Assembly (NCBI GenBank): GCA_051004015.1 | Contig: JBPCKT010000028.1 | Span: 1 to 64,000 of the forward strand | Direction: 5' to 3' | Length of the DNA stretch: 64,000 nucleotides | Source: SXOA01 sp051004015 | GTDB lineage: Bacteria; Planctomycetota; Planctomycetia; Pirellulales; Pirellulaceae | In this document: in pieces, positions 1-7,681 of the stretch | Position numbering within the stretch: position 1 is the first letter of the stretch | Layout: every line of letters begins with the position of its first letter | Program-made: the position numbers and the translations under genes | The notes under the pieces: model-generated | What the model was told of the DNA's origin: nothing | The model's database searches: none | Seen by the model: the letters and a program-made list of their open reading frames with translations, nothing else

Positions 1-2
1 CG

Positions 3-23
3 GCGAAAACCCTTCCCGACCCC
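3..23. repeat. Intergenic 21-bp repeat, copy 1
   Basis: A GCGAAAAC…TCCCGACCCC sequence that recurs at 7611-7631 and 48383-48403, with a nearly perfect inverted copy at 48361-48381. This copy differs at two or three positions from the other two. It lies at the left window edge outside any gene I can support. Repetition is seen directly; its function (terminator or REP-type element) is inference. Confidence 0.6.
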
Positions 24-62
24 TTTTCGTGGCCAGGCGCGCATCACGGTCAGATGGGGCCG

Positions 63-110
63 CGAGGCGGAGCCTCGGGGACGGGCGTTCCCACGCGGAG
101 CGTGGGAACG
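63..110. repeat. Two tandem GGA-loop palindromes
   Basis: Positions 63-77 form CGAGGC-GGA-GCCTCG and positions 86-110 form an 11-bp perfect stem (CGTTCCCACGC) around the same GGA loop. The pair lies just downstream of the minus-strand gene ending at 125, so it could act as its terminator. The core CACGC-GGA-GCGTG recurs at 33788-33800, which suggests a dispersed palindromic element. Confidence 0.6.
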
Positions 111-124
111 AGGGGTACGTGCCC

Positions 125-961
125 TTAGGGCCGGAGGGGGAGGCCAGACGCTCGGGCGGCTGCCCGGCGGATGTTATCGAAGGCATGCTGGGAGTGGGCG
201 AGGAGGTCGCCGTAGTCGGTGGTCTCGATTTCTTCTCCCATGAGCTCGACTTCGTAGTCCCCCTGATAGCCGTTCTGGCCGAGGGAGCGGAGGATGGCGG
301 CGAGGGGGAGCTGGCCTTCCCCCAGGCGGCAGCGGTTGGGCTCGCGGGCGGGGGGGGACTTGCTGTCGGCCAGTTGCACGAGGGCCAGGTGCGGGACGAG
401 GAGGGGGAGGCGGGCTTCCAGCTCGGGGTCGAGGCCCCAGTAGTAGGTGTCCAGGACGAGCCGCAGGGCGGGGGTGTTGTAGCGAGTGACGAGGTCGGCT
501 GCGTCGCGGAGGCAGGTGAGGAAGGTCCAGTCCATGCCGGCGGAGGAGGGCATGGGCTCCAGGGCGATGGGGACGTTGAGCTGCTCGGCCAGGGGAATGA
601 GCTTGTCGAGGGCGAGCAGGAGGAGCCGCCGGACGTGGTTCTGGGTGTGCATGGCCCGGGCACCGCTATGGACGATGAGGCAGCCGGCGCTGAGCGTGGC
701 GGCGAGTCGCAGGGCGTCGCAGGCGTCCTCGACGCTCTCCCCATGCGACTGGTCCCCGCCGGTGAAGCCCCCCGCCCAGAAGAGGCTGGAGACTTTCAGG
801 CGATGTTCGGCCAGCAGCTCGCGGCCCTGCCGTTCGCCGTAGTCCGCCAGCTTCTGCCGCCAGATGCCGATCCCTTCGATGCCGGCGGCGGCGTAGTGCT
901 GCACGTCCTCTTCAAACGACCAGCGGTAGGTCGTCAATTCGCAAATCGCCAGTCCAGCCAT
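125..961 (-). CDS. Sugar phosphate isomerase/epimerase (AP endonuclease 2-type TIM barrel)
   Basis: Predicted 278-residue cytoplasmic protein of the xylose isomerase-like TIM-barrel family. Features seen include the N-terminal ICELTTYRWSFEEDVQHY strand-helix unit, an ALEPMP segment (metal-binding Glu of the family), LVLDTYYW and a late YEVELMGEE segment that would supply the second metal Glu. The frame is open up to 1057, but the ATG at 961 begins the conserved barrel and has a GGAG 9 nt upstream, so I chose it. Family members isomerise or epimerise sugars or inositol derivatives; the substrate cannot be told from sequence. It stands alone on this strand, with repeat-rich DNA on both sides. 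Confidence 0.8.
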   Translation of the reverse strand: MAGLAICELTTYRWSFEEDVQHYAAAGIEGIGIWRQKLADYGERQGRELLAEHRLKVSSLFWAGGFTGGDQSHGESVEDACDALRLAATLSAGCLIVHSGARAMHTQNHVRRLLLLALDKLIPLAEQLNVPIALEPMPSSAGMDWTFLTCLRDAADLVTRYNTPALRLVLDTYYWGLDPELEARLPLLVPHLALVQLADSKSPPAREPNRCRLGEGQLPLAAILRSLGQNGYQGDYEVELMGEEIETTDYGDLLAHSQHAFDNIRRAAARASGLPLRP

Positions 962-1397
962 CCGTGGGAACTCCGAAGAGAGCGAGGCCAACCGGGCCCT
1001 GGAGCAGCCCGCGTAAAGAGGGACCAGTATAGGGCCGGTGCGGGGGCTGTAAAGCAATGGCTAGCAGATGGCTGCCCGATGCGCAAACGAGGGTGCGAAT
1101 GGCTGCTCAAACGCATTCTCCCTCGCTTGCGCGTCGGGCTGGTATGCCCGTTTTTTCAGCAGCGGCCGCGCGGAAGTTGCCCAGCAGGCGGGCGTTGCCC
1201 GTGGTCCGCCTCTTGTGGCAATGCACTAAGCCCCGTAAATTCGGCACTTGGGAACCCAGGACACTCCGTAATCACCAACCGGCCCAAGGTTTGCTATTCG
1301 TCCGCCCGGAAGGTCAGGCGGCTGGCAGGTTCGAGTCACGCGCGGAATACTACCCCTAGCGGCACGCACCACGCGGTAACCTATACAGGAGCTTTCG
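962..1397. other. Divergent intergenic region with inverted repeat
   Basis: No convincing gene. It holds a 19-bp imperfect inverted repeat (1075-1093 against 1120-1138, two mismatches, core CGCAARCGAGGG) followed by a T6 run at 1151-1156, and a possible sigma-54 promoter at 1279-1295. The long plus-strand frame crossing it is the antisense shadow of the neighbouring isomerase. Confidence 0.5.
1279..1295 (+). promoter_or_regulatory. Candidate sigma-54 (-24/-12) promoter of the PII gene
   Basis: CCGGCCCAAGGTTTGCT has the essential GG and GC dinucleotides spaced by exactly 10 nt and the full TTGCT of the -12 element. It matches the CTGGCACG-N4-TTGCW consensus except at three positions of the -24 part. 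It lies about 100 nt upstream of the PII start codon. Nitrogen-regulated PII genes are often sigma-54 dependent, so the placement is sensible, but this is inference from one motif. Confidence 0.4.
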
Positions 1398-1736
1398 ATG
1401 ATTAAGATTGAGGCGATCATCCGTCACCACAAGCTGGATGAAATCAAGACCGCCCTGGTCGGCCAGGGTTTTCAGGGGATGACCGTCACGGAAGTGCGGG
1501 GTTTTGGCCGGACGAAGGGGCAAAAGGAAACCTATCGCGGAGCCGAGTACAAAATCGACTTTGTCCCCAAGCTCAAGGTGGAGGTTGTAACCGGGGACGA
1601 AAACAAGGACCGCATCATCACCGCCATCATCAAGGCCGCCCAGACGGGGCAGATTGGCGACGGCAAGATTTTTGTGTCCACGATTCAAAGCGCCATCCGC
1701 ATTCGCACGGGCGAAACCGACGAGTCCGCTTTATAG
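1398..1736 (+). CDS. glnB: Nitrogen regulatory protein PII
   Basis: A 112-residue PII signal transducer, the standard length. It starts MIKIEAIIR and carries the T-loop with Tyr51 in the YRGAEY motif (the usual uridylylation site), the B-loop TGQIGDGKIFV and a C-terminal IRTGETDESAL. PII trimers bind ATP/ADP and 2-oxoglutarate and tune glutamine synthetase, ammonium channels and regulators to nitrogen status. The ATG is preceded by GGAG at 6 nt. No amtB or glnA is adjacent, so whether it is GlnB or GlnK cannot be decided by context. A candidate sigma-54 promoter lies upstream, and a BON-domain gene follows 40 nt downstream on the same strand. Confidence 0.95.
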   Translation: MIKIEAIIRHHKLDEIKTALVGQGFQGMTVTEVRGFGRTKGQKETYRGAEYKIDFVPKLKVEVVTGDENKDRIITAIIKAAQTGQIGDGKIFVSTIQSAIRIRTGETDESAL

Positions 1737-1776
1737 ACGAATCTTTTTCACGAGCCGCTCAAGGAGTTTAACCGAC

Positions 1777-2025
1777 ATGCCGATGGAGCTTGCCCCCGCA
1801 ATGGAAATGGCTGACCTCGAGATCCAGCGGCGCGTGGAGGGGCAGTTGGCGGAAAAGAATCGACCGAGCCTGCGCCGCCTGGCGGTGCGGGTGCATCACG
1901 GCATGGTTACGCTGAGCGGCTGCGTCGCGTCTTTCTACGAGAAGCAACTGGCCATCCACTCGTGCGTGGCGGTTGCGGGACAGGGCCGGCTGGTGGACGC
2001 CGTGCAAGTGGCGGCGGCGGGCTAA
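1777..2025 (+). CDS. Small BON-domain protein
   Basis: An 82-residue protein that is almost entirely one BON domain: an alpha-helix (LEIQRRVEGQLAEK), a beta strand with the signature VHHGMVTLSGCVASFYEKQLA, then a helix and a closing strand VDAVQVA. BON domains bind phospholipid or act as small interaction modules. No signal peptide is present, so it is probably cytoplasmic. The frame is open further 5', but the ATG at 1777 has AAGGAG 10 nt upstream and begins just before the domain. Its stop overlaps the stop of the convergent DUF1501 gene by a few bases. Confidence 0.75.
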   Translation: MPMELAPAMEMADLEIQRRVEGQLAEKNRPSLRRLAVRVHHGMVTLSGCVASFYEKQLAIHSCVAVAGQGRLVDAVQVAAAG

Positions 2026-3293
2026 ATCAACTCGCGGATCGGCTGGCTGTCGCCGACCAGGTATTGCGGCCGGCCGGCTGGATCCACAAGCTGAGACTTG
2101 CGGACGTCGATCCCCATGTTGTGATAGAGGGTGGCAAAGACCTCGAGGAGTTGGACCGGGCGGTCCTTGGCCTCTTCTGCATTGGCCGTGCTGCTGCCGA
2201 TGACCTGGCCGTTCCTCATGCCGCCGCCGGCTAAGAAGCTCATGGCAACCCGCGACCAGTGATCGCGCCCGGCGCCGGGATTGACCCGCGGCGTGCGGCC
2301 GAACTCGCCCCACATCACCACGGTGACGTCCTTCTCCAGCCCGCGGTCGTGCAGGTCTTGCAGGAGGGCGCTCATGCCGCGATCGAGGTTCGGCAGTTGG
2401 CGGCGGAGGTGGCCGAAGTTGTCGCCGTGCGTGTCCCAGCCGCCCCAGTCGAACGTGACGACGCGGACGCCGGCTTCCACCAAGCGGCGGGCGGTGAGGA
2501 ACATCCGTCCTTCTTCGCGGCCGTAGCGCTCGCGGACCTTCGCATCTTCCTTTTCCAGATCAATGGCGTCGGCCACTTTGCCGCTGGTGACCACGCCGAC
2601 CGCCCGCTGCGTGAAGCTATCGAAGGCCTTCATCTTGCCGCTGCCGTCGACGTCGCGGCGGATTCTGTCGATGGAGGTGAGCAGGTTGGTGCGGCCGCTA
2701 AGCCGGTCTTCGGTCATGCCGCCGACGAGCTTCAGATCGCTGCCTTGCGGCCGATAGGCTTTGTAAGTCGGGCCGAGGAACCCTTCGTGCCCTTCGTTGT
2801 ACGCGACGTACGGCGGTGCGCCTTCGCCCGCCGGTCCTTGCAGCCGGGCGACCACCGAGCCAATGCTCGGCCGCCCGCCGACATTCCGCAGCTCATTTCG
2901 GCCCCAGCCGGTCTGCGTGTGGAAGTTGCTGTGGTCGTCGTAGCTACCCACCAGCGAGCGGATGATGGAGTACTTGTCCGCCATCTGGGCCAGCAGCGGC
3001 ATGTGCTCACAGATTTCGATGCCCGCGACGTTGGTCTTGATCGGACTGAATTCGCCGCGGAATTCACGCGGGGCGTCCGGCTTCAGGTCGAACATATCCT
3101 GGTGCGACGGACCACCGCCGAGGTGGATATTGATGATCGCCTTTGGCGATGAGCCGCTGCCGGCCAGTGCCTCCGCCCGATAGAGCCCCGCGAGCGTCAA
3201 CCCGCCGATCCCCAACGCTCCAATTTGCAGAAAATTCCGCCGAGAAACCCCGTCGCAATACCTTTGCTTCGTGCCGCAGGTGATGTTGAGCAT
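2022..3293 (-). CDS. DUF1501 protein with Tat signal, solitary copy
   Basis: A 423-residue DUF1501 (sulfatase-like alkaline phosphatase fold) protein. The N-terminus has a twin-arginine signal (SRRNFLQIGALGIGG), then the family landmarks HLGGGPSHQDMFD, a long central region, FDWGGWDTHGDNF and MWGEFGRTPRVN near residues 330-340. The protein is predicted to be exported folded. DUF1501 genes in planctomycetes usually sit beside DUF1549/DUF1553 cytochrome genes; this one has no such partner here. The ATG has AAGGA about 11 nt upstream. The biochemical role of the family is not established. Confidence 0.85.
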   Translation of the reverse strand: MLNITCGTKQRYCDGVSRRNFLQIGALGIGGLTLAGLYRAEALAGSGSSPKAIINIHLGGGPSHQDMFDLKPDAPREFRGEFSPIKTNVAGIEICEHMPLLAQMADKYSIIRSLVGSYDDHSNFHTQTGWGRNELRNVGGRPSIGSVVARLQGPAGEGAPPYVAYNEGHEGFLGPTYKAYRPQGSDLKLVGGMTEDRLSGRTNLLTSIDRIRRDVDGSGKMKAFDSFTQRAVGVVTSGKVADAIDLEKEDAKVRERYGREEGRMFLTARRLVEAGVRVVTFDWGGWDTHGDNFGHLRRQLPNLDRGMSALLQDLHDRGLEKDVTVVMWGEFGRTPRVNPGAGRDHWSRVAMSFLAGGGMRNGQVIGSSTANAEEAKDRPVQLLEVFATLYHNMGIDVRKSQLVDPAGRPQYLVGDSQPIRELI

Positions 3294-3628
3294 GTTCAGG
3301 GTTCCTTCGAAAGGAATAGGTGGATGGACGGAAGGGTGAGGAGTCCCGCGTCACAACAGCTTGGTGTGAACAAACCCCCCGCAACCTCGGAGGCTATCTC
3401 ACTATGAGCCATCTGACGTGGTTCGTTACGCCGCCGCCGCCAAAATATCTATTTCCGTTTATATGTTCTTTCGGAGCGCAAAGGCAAGGGAATTTCCAAG
3501 AAAAATGAAGCCGGGCTCCAGCCCTGCTCATTTCCTTTATTCCGGCTTCACGAAGCCTTCATGCAAGCATCGCCACAATGAGCCGTTTGGACGGGCCCCC
3601 TTTGGAAAGCCAATAAGCGAGCGTGACG
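3294..3628. other. Divergent intergenic region
   Basis: About 330 bp between the divergent DUF1501 and lipoprotein genes, with no ORF that looks coding. An 8-bp inverted repeat GAAGCCGG/CCGGCTTC (3507-3514 and 3542-3549) encloses a smaller GGGCTCCAGCCC hairpin 80 nt before the lipoprotein start. It may be a leader structure or a repeat. I could not identify clear -35/-10 elements. Confidence 0.4.
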
Positions 3629-5731
3629 ATGCGAAAGCCCCTATTTCTTAGCCTCGTGGCGGCGGCGTTTCTTTCTGTGTTTGCCGGTTGCTGGGGAGAG
3701 TCCGCGGAAAGCCGCATGCGCAAGCAGGCACAGGCGCGGGCGGACCTGAACAAAGAAAAGGAAGCCAAGGCCGCGGCAATGTCTGGAGGCTCGTCGCCGG
3801 ATAGCGCGGCCGCCGGCGGGGCGGCGCTGCCCAAGTCATCGCAAGTCGGCACTCCCTCCGCGGCGAATTTGACCCCGGCGGCGACCTTTCCTCACGCCAC
3901 TCCTACCGCGGTGACGTCGCCATCCACTGCATTGAGCGCGACCGCCACTGTGGAACAGCGGCGGGCGAGGACGCTTGAGAACATGGCCAAGGTCGGGCGA
4001 GCGCTCAATGCGTTTGCCGATAGTTACGCCGGCTATCCGGCGACGAAAGCTCCCGGCGCTGCCGCCAATCCGCCCATGAGTTGGCGAGTGGCTATCCTGC
4101 CGCTGCTGGGTTATGAAAAACTGTTCAAGCAGTACCGCCCGACGGAACCTTGGGACAGCACCGCGAATAAGCAATTGTTGGCCCAAATTCCCGCCGAGTA
4201 TCAATCCCCCGAACGACGTGACGCCAAAACCAACTATCTGGTCCCGCTCGGAATTGAAGCCGCCTTTGGTTGCGGGAGGCGGCTGAATGCGGGGATGTTC
4301 GAAGATGGCCCGGATTACACGCTGATTCTCGTGGAAGTCGACGACGCGCATGCGGTGGAGTGGACCAGCCCTGATGACCTGGTGGTGCAAGGGGGGACAG
4401 GGATTTCGGTTCGGTCTCATCTCGGCTCGCTCCGCGGCGACGGATTTTTTGGCGTGTTGGGAAATGGCGGCGTATGCCGGATCAAGCCGGATGCGGATGA
4501 TCTGGCCCTCAAAGCCCTGTTCACCGTGAGCGGCAGCGACAACGAGCAAATCAAGGACGCCGTCCAGGATGCGACGGCCGTCCCAGTGCCCCCGCCAGCG
4601 CCGGTAGCGCCCGCTACCCAGGTTGCGGCAGCGCCTGGTGCGACTGCTCCCGCCGCTCCTGGCTCAGACCCGGCTGCGAAATCCACCGCGCCACCCCCTG
4701 TAAAGACGGTTCCCTTCAATCCAGAGGATGAACCGGCTTCGTCCGCCAACCCGCTCCAGCCGTTGGTCAAGAAGAGACTGCCGGTCCCCAGCGAAACGGA
4801 ACTGGCCGCCACGCGGGCCGCGCTCAAGGATCTCTACGCGCAAGATTACAAGCAAGCGATCACCGCGCAAGAGCGCGCCGAGCTCGCGCGCAAGCTAGTC
4901 GCCAGCAGCGGCGAGGCGGGAGAGGACCATGCAGCCGAATACGAGTTGTTGCGGATCGCCCGTGATTTGTCCGCTCAAAATGGAGACCTAAACGACGCTT
5001 TGAAAACGCTCGTTCAGATGGAGCGGCGGTTTGAAATCGACGGCCCGGCGATGCGACTGGAAACCCTGAAGCTCTTTCAGAAGTCGCCCAGCGCCATGGA
5101 GAAGAACAGCGATCTGGCGACCGCCGCAAAGAATCTGGTGGCCGAAGCGATCGACGCGGACAAGTTCGACGCGGCCGAGGAAGCTCTGAAAGTCGCCAAG
5201 GCGGCGGCCAAACGCGGGGGGAATACCGATCTTTTGGCTTCAGCAGGGAGGACGCAAACCTGGCTGGAAGCCGCCAAACGAGCCTACGCCGACGTCCCCA
5301 ATTCGGAATTGCGGCTGGCCGCCAGCCCGGGCGACCCGCAGGCCAACCAAATCGTCGGCATCTATGTCTGTCTCGTCAAAGGCCGCTGGGAACTCGGCCT
5401 GCCGCAACTCGCCAAAGCGACCGACCTCAAGCTCCGCTTTCTGGCCAAACTGGACCTTTCCTCATCCAAATCTCCGCAGGAAGTCTTTGACCTGGCCAAT
5501 CAGTATTGGGATCTGGCCGAACAGAAGGCTGACCTGGAAGAGCAGGCGCTGAAATTGCGTGCCGCCTATTGGTATTCGCAGGCGACGAAGGAACTCGCCG
5601 ATGGCTTCGACAAAATCAAGGCCCGCAAACGCCTCGCTCAGGTCATGGAAGCCTACGGCAAGGATGAAACTGAAAAGGCCACCGGCCGGCGTGACATCGC
5701 AGCGGCAGCGGGCCGCGTAAGCAGTGATTAG
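3629..5731 (+). CDS. Lipoprotein with DUF1559-like and helical-repeat domains
   Basis: A roughly 700-residue predicted lipoprotein. The N-terminus MRKPLFLSLVAAAFLSVFAGC is a lipobox signal with the acylated Cys at residue 21. Residues about 110-300 resemble the C-terminal part of DUF1559 proteins (MSWRVAILPLLGYEKLFKQ, PWDS, then GPDYTLILVEV and a DGFFGVLGNGGVCRI segment). A Pro/Ala-rich linker covers about 300-370. The rest is alpha-helical, Ala/Lys/Leu-rich, and probably TPR-like. Unlike most DUF1559 proteins it lacks a type IV pilin-like N-terminus. A GTG two codons upstream (3623) is an alternative start. It stands alone; the function is unknown, and cell-envelope protein interactions would be a reasonable guess. 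Confidence 0.7.
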   Translation: MRKPLFLSLVAAAFLSVFAGCWGESAESRMRKQAQARADLNKEKEAKAAAMSGGSSPDSAAAGGAALPKSSQVGTPSAANLTPAATFPHATPTAVTSPSTALSATATVEQRRARTLENMAKVGRALNAFADSYAGYPATKAPGAAANPPMSWRVAILPLLGYEKLFKQYRPTEPWDSTANKQLLAQIPAEYQSPERRDAKTNYLVPLGIEAAFGCGRRLNAGMFEDGPDYTLILVEVDDAHAVEWTSPDDLVVQGGTGISVRSHLGSLRGDGFFGVLGNGGVCRIKPDADDLALKALFTVSGSDNEQIKDAVQDATAVPVPPPAPVAPATQVAAAPGATAPAAPGSDPAAKSTAPPPVKTVPFNPEDEPASSANPLQPLVKKRLPVPSETELAATRAALKDLYAQDYKQAITAQERAELARKLVASSGEAGEDHAAEYELLRIARDLSAQNGDLNDALKTLVQMERRFEIDGPAMRLETLKLFQKSPSAMEKNSDLATAAKNLVAEAIDADKFDAAEEALKVAKAAAKRGGNTDLLASAGRTQTWLEAAKRAYADVPNSELRLAASPGDPQANQIVGIYVCLVKGRWELGLPQLAKATDLKLRFLAKLDLSSSKSPQEVFDLANQYWDLAEQKADLEEQALKLRAAYWYSQATKELADGFDKIKARKRLAQVMEAYGKDETEKATGRRDIAAAAGRVSSD

Positions 5732-5756
5732 GGCGACTATGCGGATCGAAATAAGC

Positions 5757-6389
5757 TCATTCCAGCCCCAGGTCGCTGGCGACCGTGATGCCATGCAGAA
5801 TGAGAGGCTCGGAGGGAGTTTTGGGGTGGCTGAATTCCAGAAGTACGTGTGGGGTTTCGTCGGGAAGTTCCCGTGACTTCGCGGCGGGGGTTGAGGGCGG
5901 AGCACCGGGAATGCCGGAATTGGTGCCTTTGCCGGTGAGATTTTCGAGTCGCCGCTTCAGTTGGTCCTCCACGTCGGCGTTGGCGCATTGGAATGCCTTC
6001 ACGCCGAGCAGCATTTGTCCCTGGATGAACGTCTTGTCGAAGAGATACATCTGGAACCGGGTTCCTTCCGGAACGGCGAATTGAGAATCGACGGAGACGA
6101 GTTTGCAGGTTTTGACAACACTTCCGTCCGCGGCACGGGCCTGGTCGACATTCACCGTGATTTGATACACCGTCCCCCATTCCCAGGCGAAGCCCACGAT
6201 CGATTCTTCGAAAAGTTGTGCCGCAGCGCCATCGCTGATCACGTAGCACAACTTACCAGTCCCGGCATTCGAATTCGGCTGGAGGTAATGTTCGACTCGC
6301 CACTTGCGGACTTCCGCCTGAGCGGATGCGGCGGCGAGGAATGTGGCGGCGACAAGAACGGCCGACCAGAGAACGGAGTTACGGAGCAT
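5757..6389 (-). CDS. Secreted DUF4377-domain protein
   Basis: A 210-residue protein with a signal peptide (MLRNSVLWSAVLVAATFLAAASAQA). Residues about 25-100 match the DUF4377 pattern: VEHYLQ, a KLCYVI segment, the ESIVGFAWEWGTVYQITV core and KLVSV. The middle third contains a second stretch of similar character (SQFAVPEGTRFQMYLFDKTFIQG), and the C-terminus is Pro-rich. DUF4377 occurs in secreted or periplasmic proteins of unknown biochemical role, sometimes with HslJ/META domains. I prefer the ATG at 6389 over the upstream start at 6455, because the latter would translate the CTGAACA repeat. Confidence 0.65.
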   Translation of the reverse strand: MLRNSVLWSAVLVAATFLAAASAQAEVRKWRVEHYLQPNSNAGTGKLCYVISDGAAAQLFEESIVGFAWEWGTVYQITVNVDQARAADGSVVKTCKLVSVDSQFAVPEGTRFQMYLFDKTFIQGQMLLGVKAFQCANADVEDQLKRRLENLTGKGTNSGIPGAPPSTPAAKSRELPDETPHVLLEFSHPKTPSEPLILHGITVASDLGLE

Positions 6390-6407
6390 AACAAACCAAG
6401 TTGCTTT

Positions 6408-6434
6408 CTGAACACTGAAAACTGAACACTGAAC
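6408..6434. repeat. CTGAACACTGAAAA-type tandem repeat
   Basis: Three imperfect copies of an 8-9 bp CTGAA(C/A)A(C/A) unit fill most of the gap between the DUF4377 gene and the LOG-family gene. Its repetition is directly visible; the role is unknown. Confidence 0.5.
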
Positions 6435-6441
6435 GCTCCCT

Positions 6442-7464
6442 CTACCTCCCCCCATTCACCACATCAATCAGTTGCCGCAGCCGGCCGAGGCTGCGGCGGT
6501 TGAAGTGGAAGGCGAGGCGGGGATAGTGCAAGAGGTCGGGCTCATCTCGCTCGGCGGGCAAAGCGGTGGTCAGGGCAAATCTGCCGTCCACCAGGATGTC
6601 CCGGAAGTCGGCGTTGATTTGATCAAGCAGCAGTGGATGGAGCGGCTCCGTCAAGCGTAAGACGAGAGTCTGCTTCACGTACCGCATGCTGTGATAGACG
6701 CGGAAGAAGCGGAGCACTTCGTCCACCGCTTCTTGCACGCTGTCCGTCAGGCGATACAGGTTCAAGTCCTCCGGGGAAATGAGCTTGTTTCGCAGCAGGT
6801 GATTCTTGATGAAGTCCTGCAGAGTCTGCCAGTACATGCCGCCGGGCGGGTCGAGCAGCACGATGGGGACCATGTCCCGCTTGCCGGTCTGGAGCAGCGT
6901 GATGACCTCCATCGCTTCGTCCAGCGTGCCGAAGCCGCCGGGGAGGCAGACGACCGCGTCGCACTCCTTCACGAACATCAGCTTGCGGGTGAAAAAGTAC
7001 TTCATGTGGACCAGCTTGTGGTCGCCGGCGATGACGGGGTTGGCCGACTGCTCGAAGGGGAGCATGATGTTGAGGCCCATCGAGTGCTCGCGCCCCGCGC
7101 CGCGATGGCCGGCTTCCATGATGCCGCTGGCGGCTCCGGTGACGACAAGCCAGTTCTGCTCCGCCATCGCGTGGCCAAAGTCCACCGCCGCCCGGTACGA
7201 TGGCTCATCCGGCAGCGTGCGGGCCGAGCCGAAGACGGTGACCTTGCGATGCTTGCGATACGGCGAAAAGACCTTGAAGGCGTATCGCAACTCGCGGAGC
7301 GTGCGGCTGATCAGTTTGAGATCGCCGCGGCTGGAGCCGTCGGCAGCCAGCTTGTCGGCGGATTCCTTGATGGTCTGGATCAGATCCTGAATCTGGAGCG
7401 TGCGGTCGTCGTGGACGGGTAATGGGGCGGGGGTGTCGTCAACGGGAAAGGGGGAGTCGTCCAT
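6442..7464 (-). CDS. LOG-family (TIGR00730-like) nucleotide phosphoribohydrolase
   Basis: A 340-residue member of the LOG / 'lysine decarboxylase-like' Rossmann family. The signature PGGFGTLDE is at residues 175-183, the nucleotide-binding VFGSAR at 78-82 and a GASGIMEAGHRGAGR-like loop at about 110-124. Family enzymes cleave the N-glycosidic bond of (cytokinin riboside) nucleoside 5'-monophosphates, releasing free base and ribose 5-phosphate. The protein is longer than a minimal LOG (about 190 residues): roughly 65 extra residues at the N-terminus and a C-terminal extension of about 90 residues with no motif I recognise. AAGGA lies 13 nt before the ATG. It lies between repeat-bearing gaps and is probably monocistronic. 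Confidence 0.8.
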   Translation of the reverse strand: MDDSPFPVDDTPAPLPVHDDRTLQIQDLIQTIKESADKLAADGSSRGDLKLISRTLRELRYAFKVFSPYRKHRKVTVFGSARTLPDEPSYRAAVDFGHAMAEQNWLVVTGAASGIMEAGHRGAGREHSMGLNIMLPFEQSANPVIAGDHKLVHMKYFFTRKLMFVKECDAVVCLPGGFGTLDEAMEVITLLQTGKRDMVPIVLLDPPGGMYWQTLQDFIKNHLLRNKLISPEDLNLYRLTDSVQEAVDEVLRFFRVYHSMRYVKQTLVLRLTEPLHPLLLDQINADFRDILVDGRFALTTALPAERDEPDLLHYPRLAFHFNRRSLGRLRQLIDVVNGGR

Positions 7465-7610
7465 GGCAGAGAGTAATCCTTGTGATGTCCATCGGCTTTG
7501 TGGTCTAGGGAATTATAGGTCTAGCGCGCCGCAGTCCAGGACAAAAGCAAAAGGGGCCGGAAAGAACTCCCGCGAGGCTGGACGCGTCTTGAGCAGCGCG
7601 ACACAAGCCT

Positions 7611-7631
7611 GCGAAAACTCCTCCCGACCCC
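7611..7631. repeat. Intergenic 21-bp repeat, copy 2
   Basis: Identical over 21 bp to 48383-48403 and close to 3-23. Here it is not paired with an inverted copy, although a separate hairpin follows at 7638-7660. Confidence 0.6.
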
Positions 7632-7637
7632 TACGGG

Positions 7638-7660
7638 CGGAAGAACCGGCAGTTCTTCCG
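7638..7660 (-). terminator. Terminator-like hairpin after the TlpA-like gene
   Basis: A perfect 9-bp stem CGGAAGAAC/GTTCTTCCG with a 5-nt loop, 21 nt downstream of the minus-strand stop codon. There is no T tract, so termination is inferred from position and stem strength only. Confidence 0.5.
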
Positions 7661-7681
7661 CTAGCTGGTGCTGAGCGGCAA

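Noticed and set aside
29..1405. Long plus-strand frame across the isomerase gene
   Set aside because: It has low-complexity Gly/Glu-rich translation typical of antisense in high-GC DNA, no domain, and opposes a clear TIM-barrel gene.
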